The notes beneath the pieces were generated by a model. The model was not told the DNA's origin. It saw only the letters and a program-made list of their open reading frames with translations, and did not search any database. A program made the position numbers and the translations under genes. DNA of 64,000 nucleotides from Aureobasidium sp. EXF-3400 (lineage: Eukaryota > Ascomycota > Dothideomycetes > Dothideales > Saccotheciaceae). The stretch spans positions 62,001-126,000 of the forward strand of contig SWBL01000006.1 of assembly GCA_024195585.1 (NCBI GenBank), written 5' to 3'. This document shows positions 22,960-32,830 of the stretch, piece by piece. Numbering within the stretch: position 1 is the stretch's first letter; each line of letters begins with the position of its first letter.

Positions 22960-23779
22960 ATGTCAAGAGGAGGCGGCTGGGGCGGCGGCGGTGGAAAGAA
23001 TGATTTGGGCAAAATGGGCGGACAAGCTCTACCCTGGGAATACGATCCAGAGCTCGAAGGAAAACTAAACACCAAGCCCAGCGAGAAGTTTCCCGTAAGT
23101 TGCTCTCCTCTTCCCTCTACCCTCCTATCCCACCTCATACCCTGCCTTTTTACAAGTAGAGTCTCACCAACACTCTCCTCAACAGCCAATTCAACCCCCA
23201 ATAGCCGATCCCCCATCCATCTTCGAGCGCCAACTAGTATCCCACTATCGCACTCTCCGCGCAAGAATCCACGATGGCCCTTTCTACGCAATCCTCGACT
23301 CCTCTGCCCGCGTCCACAAGTCCGGTAAAAAGTCACCGCCGACTGCTCATTACGATCCCTTTGAATCAATGCCCACTTACTCCCAACGCTACACGAAGAA
23401 GAAAAACACACTGCCAAAACTGTCTTCTCGGCCGTTTGTAAAGTCTTTCTTTCCTGAAGAGCTATGGGCGATCGTGGAGCCTGGCAGCGCTGGTGTGGCT
23501 ACTGGACCGAAAAAGACATTGAATCTATCTACACGGACGAGGTTGGATAGATTTGATGCTGATATTGAGGATGAAGAGGATGCAGATGGTGATGATGGAG
23601 CAGATGAGGATAAAGTGGATGGAGCGGAGGATGAGGATAAGGAAGAGGAGGATCCGGATCAGTTTGACGAGGACGATGAGGATGATAATGATGATTATAA
23701 TGCGGAGCAGTACTTTGATGGTGGAGATGATGATGAGTTTGGTGGGGATGATGGTGGTGGTGATGGGGATGATTATTGA
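22960..23779 (+). CDS. RPC31: RNA polymerase III subunit C31 (RPC7), 242 aa
   Basis: Subunit of the C82-C34-C31 subcomplex that helps Pol III initiate at tRNA and 5S genes. Exons 22960-23094 and 23186-23779, with a 91-nt intron (GTAAGT donor, CAACAG acceptor) in phase 0. The protein opens with a Gly-rich MSRGGGWGGGGGKND, typical of this subunit. It has the conserved core FERQLVSHYRTLRARIHDGP and KPFVKSFF-type sequence (RPFVKSFFPEELW), and ends in a long Asp/Glu tract with several Gly. The acidic tail is the usual C31 signature. Length fits the family. It converges with the CSN8-like gene. Confidence 0.9.
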
Positions 23780-23915
23780 AAGAAGATACAAGATTCTGGT
23801 TTCTTGTTATGTTCATACGCTGTTGTATACCCCATCAGAAGCTTCTCAAATACCTTCAATGCTGCCTTTGCGCCATGTATGCATGTTGTCGTAATTTCGT
23901 AAACTGTCGAGGAGG

Positions 23916-24883
23916 TCAAGTCCCCTTTGGTTTCCTGATAACCACCACTCCATCCTCTCTCAACATCCACCCAACCTTGTCCTTTTCGACCAAGTCTTCC
24001 CACCCTCTCTCAGCACTTCTCTCCACGAAACCTTTATCCACCATCATATAACTCCTCCCCAAACACTTCAACGCATGCAACCTTACCCCATCCTCAGCCC
24101 AACTCATCAAACACCTCTGATAGCCATCGACCGCCCTCCTCGTCCTCCAAAACAAGACCCAATCATCATGCACCAACGCCTTCAGCACAGCATCAATCTT
24201 CATATCCCTAACACCGTACGCCTTTCTCAAGCGATACGCATCCACAAACTCACCTTGCCTACACGCCGCATCCAAAATCAAATAACTAGCAAATTCCTGC
24301 AACTCTGGTCGTGTCAAAGGTGTTTTAGGATGTATTTTGTAGAGTAGATATTGTAGTGCTGGATGATAGGTTTCGAGATGTTTGCAGAGGATTGCGGCGC
24401 GGATTTGGAAGGTGTAGACTCTTTGGGCAAAGGCATCGGTGCGGTGGCTGGAGACGAGGGCTTCGCGGAGTTTGCGCATGGCCATGAGGATGGTGGACAT
24501 CTCTTGCGGGGGCTCTGAGGTGGTGGGGTGAAGTTGAGCTTTTGCTGGGTTTAGAGGTGTCGGTGTGGGAGATGTCGAGGTAGAGTTGATGTCGAGGTTG
24601 TGGAAGGCAGCTTCGAGGCTCTCGCCGCTGGGGTGGGAAGCGCAGAATTTCATGTAGCGGGCGACTATACGTTCGAAGTATGTCTCTTGGGTCTTGGGGT
24701 CTGCCAGTCTTCAACCCTCGTTAGCACACTGCATCGTATATTCTCTAGAAGTAAAGTATACCTCGTCTCGCCCTTGGAAGGCAGACCATAGACTTCGAGC
24801 GGGTCAATCTGCGGTTGCCGGAGACGACCCCAGGCACCCGAAGGCCCTCGCCGGGCTGGCGGTCGCGAATTCGAGGACGACAT
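23916..24883 (-). CDS. CSN8/PSMD8/eIF3K-domain-like protein, 304 aa
   Basis: Exons 24883-24762 and 24708-23916. The 53-nt intron has a GTATAC donor, a GCTAAC branch site and a TGAAG acceptor. The join restores a continuous frame through KGETRLADPKTQETYFERIV. The protein starts MSSSNSRPPARRG and has a short Ser/Pro/Thr linker. Its helical C-terminal half includes FQIRAAILCKHLETYHPAL, YRLRKAYGVRDMKIDAVLKA, LVHDDWVLFWRTRRAVDGYQ and LHALKCLGRSYM. This helical layout with a final short winged-helix-like stretch recalls the CSN8/PSD8/eIF3K domain of proteasome lid, signalosome and eIF3 subunits; I place it there by pattern memory, not by alignment. It could also be a SAC3-like PCI protein. No signal peptide. 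Divergent from the PAQR gene. Confidence 0.7.
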
Positions 24884-25252
24884 GGTTCGTATCGAGTTTG
24901 TTGTCGTTGCGATGGAGGGGTTGCTTCGTGTTTACGCTGACGTAGCTTGTCCCAAACAGGAAAGACTTGCGAAACCTTCCTTCTTCGAGTCGCCGACTCC
25001 AAGCAAACCATATATCAGTCCACTGTCGCAGCCTGCGACATCGTACTCTCGCTTATCAGGCGGTATCTTTCAAGGATCTTCGTGTCACTCATCCTTGGAT
25101 TGTGCTGCGTTGAATCCAACTCGTCTTTCTGTTGAGACTTCTCACCATATCAAGCACTATATCTCCGAGTCATCGCAGACAATATTTCGAATTTGCAACA
25201 TTGATCTCTCTGGACCATCGATATACATCCCAAAGACAGACTTACTCTCAGA
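24884..25252. promoter_or_regulatory. Divergent promoter region
   Basis: 369 bp between two divergent starts. Nothing further recognised. Confidence 0.5.
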
Positions 25253-26333
25253 ATGAATCACCGCAAGCCTACTCAACTCACTTCCATTCAGGAACAAAAC
25301 GAAGTACCAGAAGATGACTTGATTACAAAGGTCGAAAAGAAAGTTTCCCATGCTTTGACAGTCCTCTGGTCAGACCTACCCTCATGGCAACAAGACAACC
25401 ACTACATCCATTCAGGCTATCGACCAGCGAGTAATTCTTTCTCTCGCTCTTTCTCCTCTCTTTCTTACATTCACAACGAAACTGTGAATATCTACACACA
25501 CCTCTTGGGCGCTGTTGCCTCTCTGGTCTGCTCTGTCTACTTACACTCACTCATCAAGCCGAGATATGACAGAGCAACTACCGAAGATGTCATTGTCTTT
25601 GGATGTTTCTTTGCTGGTGCCATCGCTTGTCTAGGCATGAGTGCCACTTATCATACCATCTCCAATCATTCGCCCAAGGTCAATAAGATCGGAAACCAGC
25701 TGGACTATGTTGGGATCGTGTGTTTAATCTGGGGCAGCTTTATCCCGAGCATTTTCTACGGCTTTGCTAGAGAGCCGGGATACATTGCTGTGTACTGGTC
25801 AATGGTGAGTTTAACAATCTCACTAACCATTGCATATTACTGACCATCATAGATCACCCTCATCGGCATCGGCTGCGCGACCGTATCCATTATGCCCAGT
25901 TTCCGGACACCCAAGTGGCGTCCGTTTCGTGCAGGCATATTCGTCGCTATGGGTGCAAGTGCTGTTATCCCAGTTCTGCACGGCGTTTCGTTGTTCGGAA
26001 TCGCTCAACTCGAGCGACAAATGGGCCTCTCCTGGCTTGTTTTGCAAGGCGTGTTGTATGTCTCTGGCGCGGGCATCTATGCCGTGAGTATCACCTCGAC
26101 CTGATAACATTCACGAATACTGATTAGAATCATAGGCTCGATTCCCAGAACGCCTGAAGCCTGGCTCTTTCGATATTTGGGGCAGCTCTCACCAGATCTT
26201 CCATGTTCTGGTCTTGCTTGCTGCGGCGTCTCACTTTGTCGGTCTCGTCAAGGCATTCGATTACGAGCATAGTGCACGAGCTCAGGCTGACAATGTCGTG
26301 TACGGTCTCAGTCAAATCTTTACGAAGAACTAA
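25253..26333 (+). CDS. PAQR / Izh (hemolysin III-like) seven-helix membrane protein, 326 aa
   Basis: Member of the adiponectin-receptor-like PAQR family, which in yeast (Izh proteins) is linked to zinc and lipid homeostasis. Exons 25253-25804, 25853-26083 and 26136-26333, with 48- and 52-nt introns, both phase 0. Diagnostic motifs: HNETVNIYTHLLGA at the start of helix 1, GMSATYHTISNH after helix 2, NQLDYVGI, and the C-terminal SHQIFHVLVLLAAASHF, which supply the conserved Ser, Asp and three His of the metal site. The N-terminal 60 residues are soluble and lead into LPSWQQDNHYIHSGYRP, the typical entry motif. All seven helices can be traced and the length is normal. Confidence 0.95.
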
Positions 26334-26994
26334 GTCGTTATCAATGAATACTTGAGAACTCTGCCATGGAGTCCTTTGATACACACACAACTTGCTGGCC
26401 GCCCAGCATTGCCAATACATACTGTATAACCGAGCAACCGAGGTCATACTGCATTTCCGCGAGGAAGTCCATGGCGGAGGACATTCGGCCGGAAAGCCGA
26501 CAACCTTGAAGATCATCCATCCCACTTACCCCGCCAAAACATCTGCGGAGTCCCATACCATTGACCCCACACTCGTGGACATCAGCCGGTCATGGTGCGG
26601 TATAGAAGCATATCACGAGTCAAGCCATGCCATGGTATTGGCGGAAAAACTAAGCTCATGCATAAGAACCATCAAGCTTGAGTCTGTTTGCTGGTTCCTG
26701 CCCACCTCCGCATCCTGCATGCATGTCTTGGCTGGTCACCCCGCAACGACTACTCCATGTTTACTATCGAATATAGTCAACCGACGTCAGCATCACTGAG
26801 ATAGCAGAAGATCTCAACCTACACCTATCTGCTATTGTCCGCCTTGGCTGCCAATCCTGCATAGCCAAGATGGAGAAATATTTCCCAAAATCCTTCTGTG
26901 CTCGATTGAGGCCTGGAGGTCACACTACTTAATCTACGTCGAGCCCACCTGACTGAGCAACAGCAAATCTTTGTACCCAAGCTTGATATCCACT
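26334..26994. other. Intergenic, promoter side of the polygalacturonase gene
   Basis: A plus-strand open frame at 26392-26799 shows no motif and lies in the promoter. Not called. Confidence 0.45.
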
Positions 26995-28541
26995 ATGAGA
27001 ATCGTTTCTTACCTTTTGGCAGCTGCTGCGGCCATCACATCGGCTATCGCCTTCGACATCCCAGACGGTGCATCTATTTCCCAGCCTTGGAAGCACACTG
27101 GACGACCGTACTTCGGCTGGAACAAGAAAGACAGATGGGGAAACAAGGTCGAAGATGATCGCCGCAAGATCACTATTCGTCCTTCTGAAGATGAGACCGA
27201 CGACATCTCAGCAGACTTTGTCTGGGCTCTGGAACAAGCACAGAATGGAGGGCTTGTGCATCTTGAAGAAGGAAAGACATACATCATTGGCAAGAAGATT
27301 GACCTTCCTGTCTTGAATGATGTTTACATCAAGCTTGATGGTACACTAAAGGTGAGAAGAGACAATTACTTCTTGAACATCTTGTCTGACACAATCGATG
27401 CAGTTCACCGACGATGTTGAATATTGGCAAAACAACTACTTCTACTATCCATTCCAGAAGAGCATTACCTTTATGGTCTGGAGTGGCAAGAACATCAAGA
27501 TCTACGGCAAGGGAACTATGGACGGTAACGGTCAGGCATGGTACAATGGCTTTGCTGGCCGTGAGATCCTGGTGAGTCGCAATTTTCGTGGTTTGGTAGG
27601 CAGTAGACTGACTCGTTGACAGGATGCGAGCAACACTTACTACCGCCCTATCCTCTTCTTGACCGACAATGCCACCAACGTTGACGTGGAAGGAATAACC
27701 TTCCTGAACAGCCCGTGCTGGACGACTTTCTTGGTCCGAACCAAGGATGTGTCCTTCGACAATGTATACATCGAGGCTTTCAGCAACAATGCTTCTGTAA
27801 GCTTTCCATTCAAAAACATGACTTGAGTCATGATACTGACTCTTGCTAGGCTCTGCCGAAAAACACCGATGGTTTTGATTCGCTCAACGTCGACGGATTG
27901 ACTGTCACAAACACTCGTGTCAATGTTGGTGATGATTGCTTCTCGCCGAAGCCAAACACCACCAACATCTACGTTGAAAATCTTTGGTGCAACGGCACTC
28001 ATGGTGTCTCGATGGGCTCGATCGGACAATACCCTGGTGTCAAGGACTACATCTCCAACGCCTATATGAAGAACATTACTCTGCTCAATGGTCAGAACGG
28101 CGCTAGACTAAAGTAAGCCTTCCTAAATCCACGATCGAAAGATGACTGTATACTAACCAGTTCAACAGGGCATGGGCAGGACCCACAGCAGGCTACGGCT
28201 ACATTGACAACATCACCTACGAAAACGTACACATCGAAAACACCGACGCCCCAATCGTCCTCGATCAATGTTACTTCAACATCAACGAGACCACCTGCGC
28301 TGCCTACCCTTCCAACGTCAACATCACCAACATCAAATTTATCAACTTCACTGGCTCGTCCTCAGGAAAAGACAACAGAGTGGTCGCAGACTTGACTTGC
28401 AGTCCTGGCGCCACTTGCAGCGATATTTTGTTGAAAGGCATTGAGTTGACTAGTCCGAATGGCACAGCGGAGATTGTTTGTAACAACATCAAGGGAGATA
28501 TTGGTGTGCCTTGTATCTCAGGAGCGGACGGTGATGACTGA
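26995..28541 (+). CDS. Exopolygalacturonase, GH28, secreted, 444 aa
   Basis: Extracellular enzyme that releases galacturonic acid from the ends of pectin. Exons 26995-27351, 27404-27571, 27623-27796, 27850-28112 and 28169-28541, with introns of 51-56 nt. The ATG was chosen because it opens a signal peptide (MRIVSYLLAAAAAITSAIA). The right-handed helix carries all GH28 catalytic motifs: NTDGFD with D240, GDDC with D261/D262, THGVSMGS with H284 and RLK with R319. The NTDGFD...GDDCFSPKP pattern and a long N-terminal part fit exo- rather than endo-acting members. Many Asn-x-Ser/Thr sites are present. It would act with the pectin methylesterase at 37292-38519. Confidence 0.93.
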
Positions 28542-28997
28542 TTGATGAGATCTGAATATGACGTGGTGGTCGAGACTAACGCAACTTCGATAGTATAATC
28601 ATCTTTGCCCAGAACATACCTTTCTACTAAGATGATGGACATCGGATACAAGTTGGAAACCCTTGGAATCGTTGCCATATATCTTTTGCAGGTTATGTCG
28701 AAACAAGTGCTCATTGTCACCACGACTTACCAAAGCATGTCTGAGAAAGGACAATGGACTCCTAAAGACTGTCTGGAATATTTGTACTGTCTGAGATACC
28801 AAGCACAAAGAAAGTAAACCCAAGAATACTGAGAAAGATTTTATACTTGACGTTCCCAATCATAAGTATTGACTGTGAAAAGAAGACTCTTAAGTCTACA
28901 AAAGCGAGCGTAACTACCACTGAGATATCTTTCTCATACCAGACAGCTCCAGCATCAACTCTATAGACTGACTTCCCGGATCCTATCAACAGCCACA
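28542..28997. other. Intergenic, no supported gene
   Basis: Short open frames only. Confidence 0.45.
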
Positions 28998-29264
28998 ATG
29001 CCTCCTCCGCGTAGGTCCAACCCCCCTCCACCATCCTCACCTTTCAAGACCAGGACTCAGTAGCTAACATGTATAGATAAATCTGATGAGCCTTACTACT
29101 ACTATGGCTACAACAACGACTTCGGTGGAGATGACTCCGATGACGACTCCGATGAAGACGATTACGAAGAACAAGATGAAGACTCAGATGAAGATGATAC
29201 GTACTACTCTGATGATGAGGAGGATTTTGACCAATGGAATAATTATGGAAACGAAGAATGGTAA
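28998..29264 (+). CDS. Small Tyr/Asp/Glu-rich protein, 66 aa, paralogue of 30227-30506
   Basis: Exons 28998-29010 (13 nt) and 29077-29264. The 66-nt intron has a GTAGGT donor, a GCTAAC branch site and an ATGTATAG acceptor. Exon 1 encodes only MPPP plus one base of a split codon; C|AT gives His. Exon 2 begins KSDEPYYYYGYNNDFG and then becomes a dense Asp/Glu/Ser tract ending in WNNYGNEEW. The next gene has an almost identical first exon and the same intron phase. No targeting signal or known domain. The acidic tract recalls the tail of the gene at 31317-31719. Function is unknown. Confidence 0.6.
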
Positions 29265-30226
29265 TAGGTGTAGGCTAAGAAGAGGATAGGATCGATAGAG
29301 GCAGTGATGTGGAGGCCGGGAAGTGGTGTTCATGCATGGTGGTGGAGTCTAAGTAACTACAAAACAGTTTCTTGTCTACTCGATAATCATGAATCACCGC
29401 GTATGCTGGAGACAAGTCTCAGACTTTTGACATCTCAAAGGTCTTATAAGTTTGTTACTCGAGGCCTTGCGACTATCTCACTGTCTAAGTACTGTTACCA
29501 TGACTCGGTGATACGTGTTCCCCCAGAAAGTATAAGAAGATCCAAACCTTTGTCTAAGACAGCTGTGTTATCCAGTCCCATGGTCGACGAGAAGACGATC
29601 TGAGATCTAGTACTGGTTGTAGATCTGTCATGTCGGCCAAAGTGGACCGATATGAGACAAACAATCACCTTCTATATAAGCGAGACAAAGAAAATCTGGC
29701 GACTGAAAACAAGCAAAAAACCAAGCAGCTCTGAGACTGCTAGGGAAAACCCCCTCCATCTCGCAGAGTATTCTACCTTTGCAAGTATAGAGCGAAAGAA
29801 TCTGCTTATTATGAGGATCGAACCGACGACCTCTGCAGGAAACTCTCAGGAGTTTTATCGCAAACAAAGGTGGACTTACCAGTTGAGCCACACTAACATA
29901 TTTGCTGGGAGAAAGGGCATTTCAGATCAGTATATTGTCTCAGTGAGTGAAGGGTAGGGATTTGGTGCTTGAAACGTGTTTGCGTTCACTTCTGGTTGTA
30001 ACTCTCGCGAAAGAGCATGATGTTGTTATCTAAGACCTGAATTTTATTAGCCACATGTACAAAAATAGCGAGAGAGGTCTCACATCTCCTAATTCCATGC
30101 ACAACTTCTATGGATCTGTTTTCTACATAAGCAAGCGGTATACCATCGATCTCTCCTCATCATCAAACAGCTTCAGACCCAACAGTCTACCACCTCTCAA
30201 ACACTGCGTCAACAAGAACATTAACA
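29265..30226. other. Intergenic; degenerate tRNA-like element at about 29810-29897 (minus)
   Basis: On the minus strand an A-box-like TGGCTCAACTGG (29890-29879) and a B-box GGTTCGATCC (29824-29815) are spaced as in a tRNA with a small intron, but neither acceptor nor T-stem pairs properly. It is probably a tRNA relic. No protein gene seen. Confidence 0.35.
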
Positions 30227-30506
30227 ATGTCTCCTCCGCGTAAGTTCTAACGTCCCTTATCCTGACTTCTAGTCTAACACTTTTCCAGAATACCTTGATG
30301 AACCTGGAAACCTCTATGGCGACAACTACGGCTACAGTCCTAGCTACGCCACACACGACTCCTCACCTACATCGAGAAGTAACTCGTACGACTGGCCGGC
30401 TGATGATGAGGAAGACAACGATCAAAGAAACAACTGTGGAAATCAATCGAGCTACGGTACTGGCTCAGGTAGTACTAATGGGTACTGGCCGAGAAGTGGC
30501 AATTAG
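30227..30506 (+). CDS. Small Ser/Asn/Tyr/Gly-rich protein, 76 aa, paralogue of 28998-29264
   Basis: Exons 30227-30239 (13 nt) and 30289-30506. The 49-nt intron has a GTAAGT donor and a TTTTCCAG acceptor. Exon 1 encodes MSPP plus one base, and C|AA gives Gln. Exon 2 begins YLDEPGNLYGDNYGYSP, which aligns with the start of the neighbour (DEP then Y-rich), then becomes Ser/Thr-, Asp- and Asn-rich and ends NGYWPRSGN. The 13-nt first exons differ at one base, but the protein bodies have diverged strongly and the acidic tract is reduced. No signal or domain is visible. Function is unknown. Confidence 0.58.
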
Positions 30507-31316
30507 GATTGTGGAAGAGGAGAATTAGCTGTTTGGGATCGCAGTTACTAAATGAGGCTTCGAGTTGGCATATTTTATTCGGTCTTGTTGGCTAGAGGGT
30601 GCTGGAGATAGCAGCAGATGTACAATTGATCGGTTTATCTACACGCAGATTGCTAGTTGTCTGGAATAGACTTACACCTGCACATTCCGAATAATGTCTC
30701 TTGTGTCTATTTGTATATGGTATCTGTAAGAAGATATAATGTCATCGAAGAGATAGACAAATTCTCATCATTGACATTTTGAGGTTGTGGTTATGGATCA
30801 TATCAGTACGTCGATTCATCAGAGAGTAGTGTAAGGGAAGGAACGATACACTCTTCGAGTTATCGCTGAATTGAACCTCAAATGGCGAACGCAGCAAGGG
30901 TATCCCGTTCCTTCGTGTGAGTCTGTTAATGTAGCAGAGATTATGATGATTGCCTTACGCTATGTTGTCGTGTGTTCCTAGAATAGCTCTCCAGCTTTGC
31001 TGAGGGAAAGATCTGAGACTGTTATCATGACAAGATATATCATTTGCAAGACATAAGTGAGTCTAGGTGTGACTTAAGGTAGGACCATCGTTGGAAAGAA
31101 ACAGTTGCGGCTCTGGGTTTGAGCCTCAGACATTGTTGGTGTCTTATATGGGGGATTAGAACAAGAAGACAAAGGAACTATATCAGGCCGAGCTCGAAGG
31201 ATAGTTTATAAAAGCACGGGAATGATCGCTACTACAACATCTTATACCAACCAATACTTCCAAAAAAAAAAAAAACAGATCCGCTTCTTTTCAACCACTT
31301 TCCACCACCACAAAAC
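30507..31316. other. Intergenic; poly-A run at 31262-31275
   Basis: No gene seen. A 14-A run lies about 40 bp before the next start codon. Such runs are prone to length change. Confidence 0.5.
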
Positions 31317-31719
31317 ATGGCCAAAGGAATCAGAAGTAGAATTGCCCGTAAGTCGCACTTTCTTACTACCTTACCCTCCACAGAGTCTGAACTAATCCCT
31401 GGAAAGAAAATACCGTACCAAATACCCGAGACGCCGCGATGCCAAAGTCGTCACCGGCCGCAACAGACAAGGCTGGTGGCTTACCATATGGTACGGCCTC
31501 GAGATCGACCATCGCGGCAAACAAAGCTGGAACAAAAGTTACCTGATCGACAGTATGCGATCCGAAAAAGATGCGCTGAATGAGGTTTTAGGGTGGTTCG
31601 ATGAAGAGTCCGGAGGGTTCTGGTCACCTCTTTCCAATATGGATGACTCTGATGATGAGGACGATGACGATGATGGACTGGGAGGAATCACGCAGGGGAT
31701 GAGACGTATGGTTTGTTGA
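31317..31719 (+). pseudogene. Frame-broken KYR-subtype LRxQI-family gene
   Basis: Exon 1 (31317-31347) encodes MAKGIRSRIA and ends in phase 1 at a GTAAGT donor, as in the intact relative at 9671-10033. The matching body runs from 31408 to the TGA at 31717-31719: KYRTKYPRRRDAKVVTGRN, a Trp-rich strand (GWWLTIWYGLE), DALNEVLGWF, and an Asp-rich tail. The only AG acceptor in place (after CTAAT, ending at 31406) leaves one base too few or too many, so the spliced frame misses the KYR frame. In the intact relative the acceptor is CAG followed by GAAAATA; here the same position reads AAAG followed by AAAATA, consistent with a mutated splice site. A sequencing error in the A-rich stretch or an unusual acceptor could also explain it. 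Function is unknown. Confidence 0.5.
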
Positions 31720-32296
31720 AGCAAGGAGGAGAGAAGTTTGCCCATCATGGTGGACACTTAAAACGAGTCGTAGTTGGTTGCGATGTCTGATTTTTGTTAG
31801 GATTGGTGGTTGGTGGTATAGGCTTCTAGGGAACTATAGAATAAAAGGTCTGCAGGCGGACGCTGATAATTCTGTAAAAAAAATTCCCACAATCCCGTGT
31901 GTAAGGACTTCTGCATTTGTCTTGAAGAACAGTATGCTTCCTAGTATCCTCCAGATCGTTTGTAACAAGTGAAATTGTTGCCTGAACATGTATATGATAA
32001 TAGCAGTAGCAGTGTATATGCTGACCAGGAGCAGCGAGATATTGGACCATAAGAGGCGAGTGATGATGCAGTAAGGAAGGCACAACGCACGATCAAGGAA
32101 AGTGCAAGACAGTCCATCGAGAAACAGACAAGAAAGGAAAGCGGGAACAGCAAACTTCGCATGTTCAAACAGAAGATGTAGAAAGCGGTACATCTGTCTG
32201 TAACTTGAGCGGTACTCTAAGTTTGCTGACAGGATTCAAACCACAAAGAGAAAGTCACAGTACTCCTGTGAGCAACTCTTCCAAGGTCCACGAAGC
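31720..32296. other. Intergenic, no supported gene
   Basis: A minus-strand hydrophobic frame at 31834-32193 has no start context or motif and is not called. Confidence 0.4.
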
Positions 32297-32694
32297 ATGT
32301 ATCGGGACCAGGCTTCACTTACTCCTGACCAGATCCATCTATCTCCTCAAACAACCACAGACCTCTATGAACCCCTCAAGTTCCAGCTCCCTCGCCGCTG
32401 GCCCAAGGGAAGGAAAGAAACCAACCAAAACCCAAAAACAAACTCGTATGAGTAACTGATGTAGCGGAGGAGACCTTGGGCAGTGTGCGCTTTTTTTGGT
32501 CCAGTAAGCTACGGTTCAAGTCGTCCGCCCGACGCTCCTTTTCGCACTTTTTCTTGGTGGGAAACTATGGAGGACAAACTCGCGAAGGAAAACTGGGGAA
32601 GCATTCTTCACCACGAAGTCTGGCAAAACAATCCTTCTGGACATATGTCGAGTCTTGGTGGAGAAGTCATATTGATCAAGCTGATTTAGTGTAA
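32297..32694 (+). CDS. Hypothetical small protein with tandem acceptor, about 110 aa
   Basis: Exon 1 (32297-32445) encodes MYRDQASLTPDQIHLSP, then YEPLKFQLPRRWPKG, and ends in a Lys/Asn-rich stretch at a GTATGAG donor. A strong pyrimidine-rich acceptor follows (TTTTTTTGGTCCAG, ending 32504), and a second AG lies four bases later (32508). Using the first gives 112 residues ending at 32694. The second shifts the frame and gives 109 residues ending at 32689 (with FSWWETMEDKLAKENWG). Both reading frames stay open and both look protein-like. I do not recognise the protein, and the gene model is tentative. It converges on the winged-helix gene. Confidence 0.35.
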
Positions 32695-32830
32695 AGAGCG
32701 CTTGTCTGGTCGTCATAGCGCTTGAGGTAGAGATTGGAGAATATGCTCCCACATATCTGTAAAGACGCATGTTGCTGAGTTCATGACGTTTCTCTGCTAT
32801 CAAGGTCATTCTGCTTGGTCTGGTAACCGG

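Noticed and set aside
23525..23816. Ile-rich and His-rich antisense frames, and a Met/Arg-rich sense frame, over the C31 tail
   Set aside because: Out-of-frame readings of the Asp/Glu-rich (GAT/GAG) codons of the RPC31 tail.
26392..26799. 135-codon plus-strand frame before the polygalacturonase
   Set aside because: No motif; lies in the expected promoter of the GH28 gene.
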